A stretch of 11,515 bases of DNA from Candidatus Colwellbacteria bacterium RIFCSPLOWO2_12_FULL_43_11 (GCA_001817805.1 MHJB01000041.1:1-11515), one strand, 5' to 3'; numbered from the stretch's first letter, positions 1 through 6,861 are shown. The notes: generated by a model from the letters alone, not told the origin. Program-made: numbers and translations.

Positions 1-1
1 G

Positions 2-1669
2 ACTTTTATGGTTATTTCTCCTGAACTGGCCAAATCTTGGATTGATACCGGTTGGCAAACGAGCGATGAAGTTAAAAAATATATTAAGAAAGTTTTGGCT
101 GAACGGGGGACGCATGACCATGAGGCAGAACCGATCAAAACAGGAATTGATTCGGGCATTAAGGCGGTTAATCCGGTAAATAACGAACATATCCCCGTCT
201 GGGTTTCCGATTATGTTTTAGCCGGATACGGCACCGGAGCTATTATGGCCGTTCCGGCCCATGATAGTCGCGACTTTGAATTCGCCAAGAAATTTAATTT
301 ACCTATTCGCCAAGTCATAATGGAAACCGGTAAAGAAACTAACTTACCATACGAAGAGAAGGGCACGCTCGTTAATTCCGGGAAATCAAACGGTATGTCT
401 TCCGGAGAAGCTAAAGATGAATTAACTAAGCTGGCTCACGGAGAAAAAAAGATTCAATACCGTTTGCGCGATTGGCTTATCTCCCGCCAACGTTACTGGG
501 GCCCGCCCATCCCTATGATTTTTTGCGAGGAGTGCAAATCTGAAAATAAGGGAGAAAGAAAAGAGATGCCGGGCTGGTACACTGTTCCCGAAAAACAATT
601 GCCGGTTAAGCTGCCTTATGTAAAGGATTTCAGGCCAACGGGCAGCGACAAATCGCCCCTGGCCTCGGTAGAGAAATTTTATAAGGTGCGCTGCCCGGGT
701 TGTAAAAGTTGGGCGAGACGCGAGACGGACGTGTCCGACACATTTCTGGATTCGGCCTGGTATTATTTGCGTTATCCCTCGACTCGCTCCGCTCGCTCGG
801 GACAAGCCCCTTGGGATCCTGTAATCACAAAGAAGTGGTTTCCGGTGGACGTCTATATTGGCGGAGCCGAGCACTCGGTCCTGCATCTCTTATATGTCCG
901 TTTCCTGGCTATGGTTTTCAAAGATTTAAAATTGGTTCACTTTGAAGAACCGTTCCCGAAGTTCCGCGCTCACGGACTTATTATTAAAGACGGCGCCAAA
1001 ATGTCCAAGTCCAAGGGTAATGTTATAAATCCCGACGACTATATAAAAAACTTTGGTGCAGATGCCCTGAGAATGTATCTGATGTTTCTCGGCCCCTTTG
1101 AGGATGGCGGGGACTTTAGTGATACGGGTATCAGGGGAGTAATCCGTTTCCTGAATAGAGTCTGGGATATCGGCAAGGATAAAAAGTTCGGAGTTAAAAA
1201 AGACAGCATTTTGGAAAAAGCGCTCCATCGCGCGATAAAGAAACTCACTGACGGTATTGATAATCTGGGCTATAACACTTCTATCGCCACTTTAATGTCT
1301 CTCCTGAATGAATTTGAAAAGAAACCATACTCCGTTACTAAAGAACAATTTACATCTTTCCTGAAACTTCTGGCTCCCTTTGCTCCACACATTACCGAAG
1401 AGTTATGGGCTGCCTTAGGTGGCAAAGGTTCTATACATAAAGCCCTTTGGCCCAAGTACAATCCAAAACTTTCTAGGGAAAATGCTTTCGAACTTTTAAT
1501 ACAGGTAAACGGCAAGTTAAGAGCCAAGGTTACGGTTGATTCCGGTATCACCGAGGCACAGGCTAAAGAAGTGGCTTTAAGTAACGAAGCCGTCAAAAGG
1601 TACTTATCCAAGAGCGGCTTAAAGAAAATAATCTTTGTGCCCAACCGTCTAATTAATCTCGTAGGTTAA
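2..1669 (+). CDS. leuS: Leucyl-tRNA synthetase, 5'-truncated by the window edge
   Basis: Class I aminoacyl-tRNA synthetase that charges tRNA-Leu in the cytoplasm. The frame is open from base 2, so the Met at base 8 is internal. By comparison with the usual ~800+ residues, roughly 250-270 N-terminal residues with the HIGH motif lie outside the window. Counting that Met as 1, the end of the CP1 editing domain is at 60-100 (GTGAIMAVPAHDSRD, with the conserved editing Asp86). RDWLISRQRYWG follows at 154-165. A zinc ribbon is formed by C173/C176 and C229/C232, then comes RETDVSDTFLDSAWYYLRYP. The catalytic KMSKS is at 331-335. The anticodon-binding helical domain (LAPFAPHITEELW) and the C-terminal domain (VNGKLRAKVTV to VPNRLINLV) are complete. 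No terminator separates it from the next promoter, so some read-through is possible. A GC-rich CGCTC-repeat stretch is carried in-frame near residue 258. Identification is secure. Confidence 0.97.
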   Translation, partial: TFMVISPELAKSWIDTGWQTSDEVKKYIKKVLAERGTHDHEAEPIKTGIDSGIKAVNPVNNEHIPVWVSDYVLAGYGTGAIMAVPAHDSRDFEFAKKFNLPIRQVIMETGKETNLPYEEKGTLVNSGKSNGMSSGEAKDELTKLAHGEKKIQYRLRDWLISRQRYWGPPIPMIFCEECKSENKGERKEMPGWYTVPEKQLPVKLPYVKDFRPTGSDKSPLASVEKFYKVRCPGCKSWARRETDVSDTFLDSAWYYLRYPSTRSARSGQAPWDPVITKKWFPVDVYIGGAEHSVLHLLYVRFLAMVFKDLKLVHFEEPFPKFRAHGLIIKDGAKMSKSKGNVINPDDYIKNFGADALRMYLMFLGPFEDGGDFSDTGIRGVIRFLNRVWDIGKDKKFGVKKDSILEKALHRAIKKLTDGIDNLGYNTSIATLMSLLNEFEKKPYSVTKEQFTSFLKLLAPFAPHITEELWAALGGKGSIHKALWPKYNPKLSRENAFELLIQVNGKLRAKVTVDSGITEAQAKEVALSNEAVKRYLSKSGLKKIIFVPNRLINLVG

Positions 1670-1677
1670 GAAAACAG

Positions 1678-1706
1678 TTGACAATTTAAGTAAAAAGTGA
1701 TATGTT
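1678..1706 (+). promoter_or_regulatory. Strong sigma70-type promoter of the CxCxC membrane protein
   Basis: A perfect -35 box TTGACA (1678-1683) is followed by a 17-base spacer and a -10 box TATGTT (1701-1706). It starts 8 bases after the leuS stop codon. The predicted transcription start near 1713 gives a leader of about 120 bases before the ATG at 1832, unusually long for this compact region. Confidence 0.75.
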
Positions 1707-1777
1707 GTCACCGTTCCTTTAAATTGTACTAGCACACGTCGAAGCTAGGCCAAGTTCAGGTCAATTAATAATTAACC

Positions 1778-1816
1778 ACCTGTCTGGCTTGCCTTCGGCA
1801 TTTGCTTGAGGTAGGT
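1778..1816. repeat. Imperfect leader hairpin, probable degenerate intergenic palindrome
   Basis: ACCTGTCT (1778-1785) pairs with AGGTAGGT (1809-1816), with two G-U wobbles. Inside, TGCC (1790-1793) pairs with GGCA (1797-1800) around a TTC loop. The element lies in the 5' leader of the gene starting at 1832, and its right arm covers the only purine-rich GAGG (1808-1811) before the start. It resembles the more perfect CCTGCC/GGCAGG palindrome at 4819-4859. It could be a worn copy of the same element or a leader structure affecting translation; the sequence does not decide which. Confidence 0.45.
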
Positions 1817-1831
1817 CGGACCACAAATCCT

Positions 1832-2215
1832 ATGAAGAGATTAAATATCTTCTACCTGCCTCTATTCTTAGTTATAGCGGTAGTATTGTTTTCTTGGATT
1901 TGGATCCGTTTCATGAGCGTCGTGAACGAACAGCAGAGAGTCATTGATTCCTTGCTGCAAACCCAAACTTGCAACTGCGATTGTAAGCCGAAGGTGGTAA
2001 ATCCGGCCCCAAAGCCCATTTATAAACCTAAGCCGGTTATACCAACTCCCATCCAATCAGCTCCTAACGGACCGATTCCCGGAGTTGCAGAGCCGGTACC
2101 TAAGTCGACACCCAGTTACGACCAGCCCTCGACTTATATCCAGCAAGCGCCATCAGGTGCAACTTACGACCAGCAGTCGCAAACATACGGCGGCATCCAA
2201 TCCGCTCCAAACTAA
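1832..2215 (+). CDS. Small single-pass membrane protein with CxCxC motif and Pro/Gln-rich tail
   Basis: Protein of 127 residues that I do not recognise. The N-terminus is Met-Lys-Arg followed by a hydrophobic helix (about residues 6-25, LPLFLVIAVVLFSWIWI), so it is probably anchored with the rest outside. A short helical stretch (29-45) leads to TCNCDCKPK, with cysteines at 47, 49 and 51; these could bind a metal, form a disulfide or be modified. The rest is proline-rich and disordered-looking, with repeated pieces: IQSAPN occurs near the middle and again as the last six residues, and YDQ occurs twice. ATG 1832 is preferred over an in-frame TTG at 1802 because the ten extra residues come from the leader hairpin and the ATG start directly precedes the basic/hydrophobic signal anchor. 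No good Shine-Dalgarno sequence is present. It has its own promoter (1678) and terminator (2222), so it is monocistronic. Function unknown. Confidence 0.75.
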   Translation: MKRLNIFYLPLFLVIAVVLFSWIWIRFMSVVNEQQRVIDSLLQTQTCNCDCKPKVVNPAPKPIYKPKPVIPTPIQSAPNGPIPGVAEPVPKSTPSYDQPSTYIQQAPSGATYDQQSQTYGGIQSAPN

Positions 2216-2221
2216 GAAGTA

Positions 2222-2249
2222 GGGCAAACCACGGTTTGCCCTTATCTTT
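2222..2249 (+). terminator. Rho-independent terminator after the CxCxC protein
   Basis: GGGCAAACC (2222-2230) and GGTTTGCCC (2233-2241) form a near-perfect hairpin that starts 6 bases after the stop codon. It is followed by the T-rich TTATCTTT. Confidence 0.85.
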
Positions 2250-2253
2250 AAGT

Positions 2254-2284
2254 CTTCTAGCCAAATAATGAGTAAGCCTAGAAG
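2254..2284. repeat. Inverted repeat upstream of the surface-protein gene
   Basis: CTTCTAG (2254-2260) is repeated inverted as CTAGAAG (2278-2284) with a 17-base loop and TTTT directly after. It could act as a second weak terminator or as a leader structure. It also encloses an ATG in the context AATAATGAGTAA (ATG at 2268) that is repeated exactly at the real start at 2333. Confidence 0.4.
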
Positions 2285-2332
2285 TTTTAAATGTAAGCGA
2301 AAAGATAAATAAAATTAATAAAAAATAAAATA

Positions 2333-4810
2333 ATGAGTAAAAGATTAATAAATAAATCATTCGCCGTCGCCTTAGGAGCGATAGTTTTAGCGTCTCTTAT
2401 GCCCGTGGCCTCAGCCACTTCAGCTCAGTTTAATAACGCCTCGGGGGATTTCTCATCTCTTCGCGTTTCCAACTATACTAAGTTTCCCGGCTCAACAGCC
2501 AACTGGGGGACCAGTGTCAGTGCCGATCCATCGGATGTTTTGAGTTTTAATATCTTTTACCACAATACTTCTAACGTTACTGCTACTAACACCAGGTTAA
2601 AACTTAATCTTTCGCCCAGTATTTCCAGCGGCAACGCTATCACTGGTCTAGTTTTTGCCGATAACGCCTCTACTGTGGGCAATGGCGTTGTTATTTATTT
2701 AAACTCCGGTAGCAACGTGCCCTTAACTTTAGTTTCCGGATCAGCCAGATGGTATACGGGCAGCTCTGCCGTATTAACCACAATTCCGTTTGGACAAAGC
2801 GGTGACGAAACCGTTAACTCTTCAAATGGTTTAAGGATAGGGGACGTGCCGCCCGGCGGTATAGGCCAGTTGGTTATCCGGGCTCAACTCGGCGGTTATA
2901 GTTACAATCAAACAAATACCACCCAAGGTAATGTGCCTTCTGTTTCCACTAATTCTGCCACAGTAAATTCTACTTCGAGCGCCACCTTATATGGTTCGGT
3001 TAACTCCAATAATTCTTCCACCAACGCCTGGTTTGAATACGGCCAAAGTCAGTCACTGGGCTTTTCAACCAATACTTTTCCTGCCGGTGGAGGGAACTCT
3101 CAAAACAGTTTCTCAAGTAATATTTCCAATCTTTCGTCCAACACTACCTATTATTACAGAATAGCCGCCCAAAACAGTTATGGCACCGCGAGGGGTTCTA
3201 TATTAAGTTTCACTACTCTTGCGGACCAACAGCAGCAGCAAGGCGGATCGCCAATTGCGAGAACCGATGGCTCTTCAGGAGTTTCTACCACAAGCGTCAC
3301 CTTGATGGGTTCGGCCAATCCTAACGGAGCTTCTACCGACGGTTGGTTTGAATACGGTACCAGTCAATCATTGGGTACCTCTACATCGAGACAAGGTATG
3401 GGCGCCGGTACGTCATTCAGTAATTTCAGTTCCACTTTGACCAATTTATCCGCGAACACCACTTACTACTTCCGCGCTATGGCGCAGAATAATCTTGGCA
3501 CTAACCAGGGAACAATCCTTAGTTTTACCACTCAATCAAATCAAACTTCAGGCGCGCCTATTGTTGTTACCAACACCGCCTCTGGCGTGTCTTTGAATAG
3601 CGCTACGCTTCAGGGTTCGGTTAACCCCAATAATTCATCTACCACCGGTTGGTTTGAATACGGCACGAGCACTTCTTTCGGTTCGACCACTTCAACCAAT
3701 TCTATCGGTTCTGGCAGCACTTCAAACGCTTTTTCTTTCACCGTTTTTAACTTAGCTTCTAACAATACTTATTACTTCAGAGCCGTGGCTCAGAACAACT
3801 CGGGCATTTCATACGGTTCTACATTGAGCTTCAGCACCCAGCAACAGTTCAATACATCGAACGCACCAACCGTAACCACGAGCTCCGCTTCGGTTAATTC
3901 TTCCACAAACGCTACTTTATACGGCTACATCAATCCTAACAATTCGTTTACTACCGGTTGGTTTGAATATGGTCCGACGACTTCTCTGGGACTCACCAGT
4001 TCTACTTTTACATTCGGTTCCGGAAACTCTTCGGTGAGCATCTATGGAAACATTTCGGGCCTCAACCAAGGAAGTAATTATTACTACAGAGCCGTGGGTC
4101 AGAACGGTTACGGAACCAGTTACGGTAATATCCTGAACTTCTCAACCGGGTTTACCAATACTACGACCGTTGTTAACCAAAGCACCGATTTAAGTGGTAT
4201 CCAATCATCTCTTTCTCAATTAAGCGTTGCTTTAGCCGGTCTCATCGGTAGATTGGGCAACACCAATAACACCAACACTACCATAATTAGAGAAGTGCAG
4301 GTTGCCGGTGTCGGCAGCGCTTTCGCTAAACTTAATTTTACTGCCGATAAAGACGCCCTGGATCCGGGAGATAAAGTTGTTTTAACTATTGAGGTAGAGC
4401 CTTTAGCCAATCTCACTAATGCGTCTCTGGTGGTTAAATTGGCTTCTGGGCTGGAGTTCGATAGCACTAACGCCACGAGCTTTACCAGAACGGAGAATGT
4501 AATTACTTACAATTTGGGCAGCGTCTCTATAGGTAATATTCAGACATTCAAAATAAATGCCCACTTGTCTGACGACTTTACTAAGGAAGGCGATAACCAG
4601 GTAGTAACTTCTACTGCCACTTTCTCTTACTCTGACTCTGCCGGCAAGGCTGCCACTCCGCTATCTTCCTCTCTGGAGATTAAAGTTGGTTCCGGAGGAT
4701 TTCTGGCTTCTATCTTTGGGGCTTTCTCTTTCGGCGGAATCTTTACCATCTTACTTATCGCCCTCTTACTGCTTTTGATAGCTGTTGCGGTCAGGCGTTT
4801 GTTAAATTAA
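2333..4810 (+). CDS. Secreted, membrane-anchored surface protein with four fibronectin-III-like repeats
   Basis: Protein of 825 residues. A signal peptide (1-28: basic MSKRLINK, hydrophobic core, ASA/TSA cleavage region) is followed by an N-terminal beta-rich domain (about 35-195) resembling those of Patescibacteria surface proteins (family resemblance from memory). Four tandem repeats of exactly 95 residues follow at 201-295, 306-400, 408-502 and 511-605. Each has SATLxG, WFEYG, a TTYYYR-type motif and LSFTT at matching positions, as in Fn3 modules. They are joined by Gln/Asn-rich linkers of 10, 7 and 8 residues. A short amphipathic helix (about 620-641) and a DUF11-like adhesion domain (about 663-785) precede a single hydrophobic helix (801-820) and basic RRLLN. 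Ser, Thr and Asn are abundant, with many N-x-S/T sequons, and I see no cysteine. There is no LPxTG sorting motif, so anchoring is by the C-terminal helix. The start has no Shine-Dalgarno, only an A/T-rich leader. Likely a cell-envelope or adhesion protein; partner unknown. Confidence 0.88.
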   Translation: MSKRLINKSFAVALGAIVLASLMPVASATSAQFNNASGDFSSLRVSNYTKFPGSTANWGTSVSADPSDVLSFNIFYHNTSNVTATNTRLKLNLSPSISSGNAITGLVFADNASTVGNGVVIYLNSGSNVPLTLVSGSARWYTGSSAVLTTIPFGQSGDETVNSSNGLRIGDVPPGGIGQLVIRAQLGGYSYNQTNTTQGNVPSVSTNSATVNSTSSATLYGSVNSNNSSTNAWFEYGQSQSLGFSTNTFPAGGGNSQNSFSSNISNLSSNTTYYYRIAAQNSYGTARGSILSFTTLADQQQQQGGSPIARTDGSSGVSTTSVTLMGSANPNGASTDGWFEYGTSQSLGTSTSRQGMGAGTSFSNFSSTLTNLSANTTYYFRAMAQNNLGTNQGTILSFTTQSNQTSGAPIVVTNTASGVSLNSATLQGSVNPNNSSTTGWFEYGTSTSFGSTTSTNSIGSGSTSNAFSFTVFNLASNNTYYFRAVAQNNSGISYGSTLSFSTQQQFNTSNAPTVTTSSASVNSSTNATLYGYINPNNSFTTGWFEYGPTTSLGLTSSTFTFGSGNSSVSIYGNISGLNQGSNYYYRAVGQNGYGTSYGNILNFSTGFTNTTTVVNQSTDLSGIQSSLSQLSVALAGLIGRLGNTNNTNTTIIREVQVAGVGSAFAKLNFTADKDALDPGDKVVLTIEVEPLANLTNASLVVKLASGLEFDSTNATSFTRTENVITYNLGSVSIGNIQTFKINAHLSDDFTKEGDNQVVTSTATFSYSDSAGKAATPLSSSLEIKVGSGGFLASIFGAFSFGGIFTILLIALLLLLIAVAVRRLLN
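2933..4147 (+). repeat. Four 95-codon tandem repeats inside the surface-protein gene
   Basis: The repeats occupy 2933-3217, 3248-3532, 3554-3838 and 3863-4147. The Trp of WFEYG falls at repeat position 33 in every copy and LSF(T/S)T, or LNFST in the last copy, closes each. The equal length with no insertions or deletions suggests duplication followed by point divergence under structural constraint. The linker between copies 1 and 2 encodes five glutamines in a row (CAA CAG CAG CAG CAA). Confidence 0.88.
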
Positions 4811-4818
4811 TTACCCGA

Positions 4819-4859
4819 CCTGCCTGCCCTGCCTACCGGCAGGTAGGCGGCAAGGCAGG
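4819..4859. repeat. GC-rich palindromic intergenic element
   Basis: Nested inverted repeat. The outer arms are CCTGCCTGCC (4819-4828) and GGCAAGGCAGG (4849-4859), with one bulged base. The inner arms are GCCTACC (4831-4837) and GGTAGGC (4842-4848) around a GGCA loop. No T-run follows, so it is not itself a terminator. It sits between the surface-protein stop and the terminator. Such CCTGCC/GGCAGG palindromes recur in intergenic regions of some Patescibacteria genomes (recollection, not tested here); a worn relative is at 1778-1816. Confidence 0.75.
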
Positions 4860-4878
4860 GCTCTCAATGAGCCAAAGG

Positions 4879-4901
4879 CGTCCCCTATACGGGGCGTTTT
4901 T
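4879..4901 (+). terminator. Rho-independent terminator of the surface-protein gene
   Basis: CGTCCC (4879-4884) pairs with GGGGCG (4891-4896), with one G-U pair, around a CTATAC loop, followed directly by TTTTT and GTTT. It acts on plus-strand transcripts and sits just before the 3' end of the convergent dus gene. No T-run is seen on the opposite side, so it is probably one-directional. Confidence 0.8.
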
Positions 4902-4903
4902 GT

Positions 4904-5884
4904 TTATTCACGGTTCTTTAAAAATTCTTCGGCAATTCTTTTAACTTCCGTAGCGTTCTTTGTTTCCATCAAAAGTGCGCGTAGTTCTCTCGCACCATCA
5001 AATCCTGTCACATAGGCCTTAAAGTGTTTTTTCATAACATCAAAGCTTTTTAAGCTGCCCCCATCTCTATCTTTATCGCTTTTAAATATTTCTTGGAAAA
5101 GGTTGGTATGTTTCACCATAACTTTGAGTCGTTCCTCGAGGGAGGGGATGTGTCCGGAAAAGAACCAAGGATTACCAAACATACCCCTTCCAATCATTAC
5201 CCCATCAAATCCGGATTCTTTTGTTTTGCTCTCTGCATCTTCCATAGTATTAATATCTCCGTTACCCAGCAAAATAGTCTCTGGAGCATACTGATTTCGC
5301 ATGTTTACTGTTTCCTGAGCCAGTTCCCAATGTGCTGGAACATCAGACATCTCATCTCTCGTGCGGAGGTGGATAATCAAAGCCGCCAAATCTTCTTCGA
5401 GCAATACAGGCAGCCATTCTTTAATTTCTTCTTTAGAATAACCAATTCTGGTCTTGACCGATACCGGCATGCCCGCTGCTCCGCGTTTCGTAGCTTTGAT
5501 AACTTCTTTGGCTAGCTTTGGATTTTTAATTAAGGCTGCTCCAGCTCCGGACTTTTCTATGTCTTGTGCCGGACAACCCATATTGATATCAATACCGTCA
5601 AAACCAAGTTCCTTTATCATCGCCGCCACTTTTTCAAATTGTTCGGGTTTTGCTCCGAATATCTGGGCCACTATCGGATGTTCTGCTTCGGTGTACCAAA
5701 AATCTACAAGTAGCCGGTCTTTACCAGGGGAGAGTAAACCTTCCACAGAAACGAACTCTGTCCAAAAGACATCAGGCTTGCCGTTTTCCACAAACATCTG
5801 CCGGAAAGCGGCATCAGTGACATTAGCCATAGGTGCTATAGCCATAATCGGCTTTTTCAGTTTTTTCCAGAAATTCTCCCGCAT
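4904..5884 (-). CDS. dus: tRNA-dihydrouridine synthase
   Basis: FMN- and NADPH-dependent enzyme reducing uridines of the tRNA D-loop to dihydrouridine. Protein of 326 residues, the usual family length. The TIM-barrel starts with MAIAPMANVTDAAFR (14-28). The active-site loop INMGCPA carries the catalytic acid Cys104. VKTRIGY is at 143-149, IHLRTRD at 171-177 (the common form is IHGRTR, so residue 173 is Leu), GNGDI at 207-211, and the flavin phosphate site GVMIGRGMFGNPW at 228-240. The C-terminal helical tRNA-binding domain is present (MKKHFKAY at 284-291). It is closest to the DusB-type COG0042 family, but the subfamily cannot be fixed by eye. The ATG lies 7 bases after the stop of the upstream cofE-like gene with no Shine-Dalgarno, suggesting translational coupling and one transcript. 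Confidence 0.95.
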   Translation of the reverse strand: MRENFWKKLKKPIMAIAPMANVTDAAFRQMFVENGKPDVFWTEFVSVEGLLSPGKDRLLVDFWYTEAEHPIVAQIFGAKPEQFEKVAAMIKELGFDGIDINMGCPAQDIEKSGAGAALIKNPKLAKEVIKATKRGAAGMPVSVKTRIGYSKEEIKEWLPVLLEEDLAALIIHLRTRDEMSDVPAHWELAQETVNMRNQYAPETILLGNGDINTMEDAESKTKESGFDGVMIGRGMFGNPWFFSGHIPSLEERLKVMVKHTNLFQEIFKSDKDRDGGSLKSFDVMKKHFKAYVTGFDGARELRALLMETKNATEVKRIAEEFLKNRE

Positions 5885-5891
5885 ATAAAGA

Positions 5892-6599
5892 CTAAATTGA
5901 TTTCGGTAATCTTGAGAATAAGGGACGATACATATCGTCGGCCGCGTTTATCCTAAGTTCTCTAGGATGTACTTTATCACAAAATTCAATTGATGCTTTT
6001 TGTATTACGGCCAGTGGTTGTTGCTCGTTACCTTCGCCCATAACCAACACCGCGGCAATGGCGAGGCTGTCGGCCACGTTCACTCTGGAGAATTTAAATT
6101 TTCTACCGAAAATATCAAGCTTGCCGCGATAATCTTTAAGACCCCTAAATCCTGCATATCCTATTGCGGCACCCATTGCGGCGGCACGCAACGGCGTACT
6201 GCGGCTATCCGTAACAATAACACCGAGTTCTTTAACTCCGTATTTCTTCTGTAATTCTTTGCGCAGAAAATGAGCTGTTTTAAAACTGTTTTTTGGCAGG
6301 AGTATAAGTTTGCCGTTGGCGTTGGACTCGTCAATACCGGCCGAGGACATCGCCATCCCATCTTTCACGGTAAGCCAAGCGTATCTGGTCGGTATAACAA
6401 GTTCACTTTCTTTACGCATAAGTTTTAGCTTTGTATTAACGTTTTCTATAACCGCAGTCCGTCTTTCCGAGAGCGAAACTATTTTTGAGGTAACAACAAT
6501 TACCGACCGCTCGGGAAGATTTTTGATATATCGCGTTATGAAAGGCAAGAGGATTTTTCCTTCCTTAAAAACGCGGGTTTTAATTGATTTGATAATCAT
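5892..6599 (-). CDS. Coenzyme F420-0:L-glutamate ligase (CofE) family protein
   Basis: Protein of 235 residues. In the F420_ligase family, archaeal CofE adds glutamates to F420-0 using GTP. Family features visible are VIVVTSKIVSLSE (33-45), SAGIDESN (86-93, matching the family SANAGID.SN), VIVTDSRSTPLR (127-138), AAMGAAIGYAG (140-150) and ADSLAIAAVLVMGE (176-189). Length agrees with single-domain CofE, with no fused nitroreductase-like domain as in actinobacterial FbiB. No other F420 gene is present in this window, so the substrate may not be F420; a different glutamyl or amide ligation is possible. It lies 7 bases upstream of dus. The upstream region on its strand carries a terminator-like hairpin and an A/T-rich leader with no clear Shine-Dalgarno. 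Family assignment is good; function is inferred and uncertain. Confidence 0.82.
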   Translation of the reverse strand: MIIKSIKTRVFKEGKILLPFITRYIKNLPERSVIVVTSKIVSLSERRTAVIENVNTKLKLMRKESELVIPTRYAWLTVKDGMAMSSAGIDESNANGKLILLPKNSFKTAHFLRKELQKKYGVKELGVIVTDSRSTPLRAAAMGAAIGYAGFRGLKDYRGKLDIFGRKFKFSRVNVADSLAIAAVLVMGEGNEQQPLAVIQKASIEFCDKVHPRELRINAADDMYRPLFSRLPKSI

Positions 6600-6627
6600 A
6601 TATTGTGAATAATTTATTTAAGACTAT

Positions 6628-6650
6628 AAAAAGACCGCCCGGTAAGGCGG
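6628..6650 (-). terminator. Minus-strand rho-independent terminator between tRNA-Ala and the cofE-like gene
   Basis: On the minus strand CCGCC (6650-6646) pairs with GGCGG (6639-6635) around a 6-base loop, followed by TCTTTTT. It would end the tRNA-Ala transcript, or weaken read-through into the cofE-like gene whose ATG begins about 30 bases further on. Confidence 0.7.
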
Positions 6651-6768
6651 TAGAAAAAAGAAAACAACTCCTGCCTTATCGGTTAGAAGAAAGGGGAGTT
6701 ACAAACGAAGCCGGACCAGGTTTTTACTAAGTGATTATGAAGCATATTTTTATTTGGACAGTGCTTTG
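6651..6768. other. Non-coding spacer with one inverted repeat
   Basis: Stretch between the minus-strand terminator and the tRNA-Ala 3' end. It contains the inverted repeat AACTCC (6666-6671) / GGAGTT (6695-6700) with a 23-base loop; read on the minus strand it is followed by a T-rich run, so it could be a first, weaker terminator or part of a processed tRNA trailer. A 20-codon minus-strand frame (6683-6745) has no ribosome-binding site and no family resemblance. No gene is supported here. Confidence 0.4.
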
Positions 6769-6839
6769 TGGACCTAAGGAGAATCGAACTCCTACCTCCT
6801 CCATGCCATGGAGATGTAATACCATTTTACTATAGGCCC
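6769..6839 (-). tRNA. tRNA-Ala, anticodon GGC
   Basis: The 71 bases fold into a full cloverleaf. The acceptor stem pairs GGGCCTA with TAGGTCC. The D-arm is GTAA/TTAC. The anticodon stem is TCTCC/GGAGG with a 7-base loop in which T33 precedes GGC (plus-strand bases 6805-6807). The variable loop has 4 bases, and the T-arm AGGAG/CTCCT has loop TTCGATT. The third acceptor pair is G3-U70, the alanine identity element, which agrees with the anticodon (decoding GCC and GCU). The discriminator is A73 and the next genomic bases are CAA, so CCA is not encoded. Confidence 0.95.
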
Positions 6840-6861
6840 GAGGTTAAGCTAACTGTAAGAC

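Noticed and set aside
422..886. Long antisense frame (154 codons) within leuS
   Set aside because: Shadow of conserved leuS codons on the opposite strand; the protein has no recognisable motifs.
1802..1831. TTG start adding ten residues to the CxCxC protein
   Set aside because: The extra codons fall in the leader hairpin and precede the natural MKR-plus-hydrophobic start; no better ribosome site supports TTG.
2100..2360. Minus-strand frame of 86 codons with a hydrophobic N-terminus
   Set aside because: The hydrophobic part is a reading of the A/T-rich leader of the surface gene, and the rest runs antisense through a terminator and the CxCxC gene; no homology seen.
2933..4147. CRISPR-like or satellite DNA repeat
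   Set aside because: The periodicity is about 300 bases, in-frame and protein-level; DNA identity between copies is only moderate.
5093..5888. Plus-strand frames of 140 and 144 codons opposite dus
   Set aside because: Both lie entirely within the well-conserved dus gene and read as antisense of its motifs.
6683..6745. 20-codon minus-strand frame in the spacer after tRNA-Ala
   Set aside because: No ribosome-binding site, no family resemblance, and it overlaps the left half of a possible terminator hairpin.
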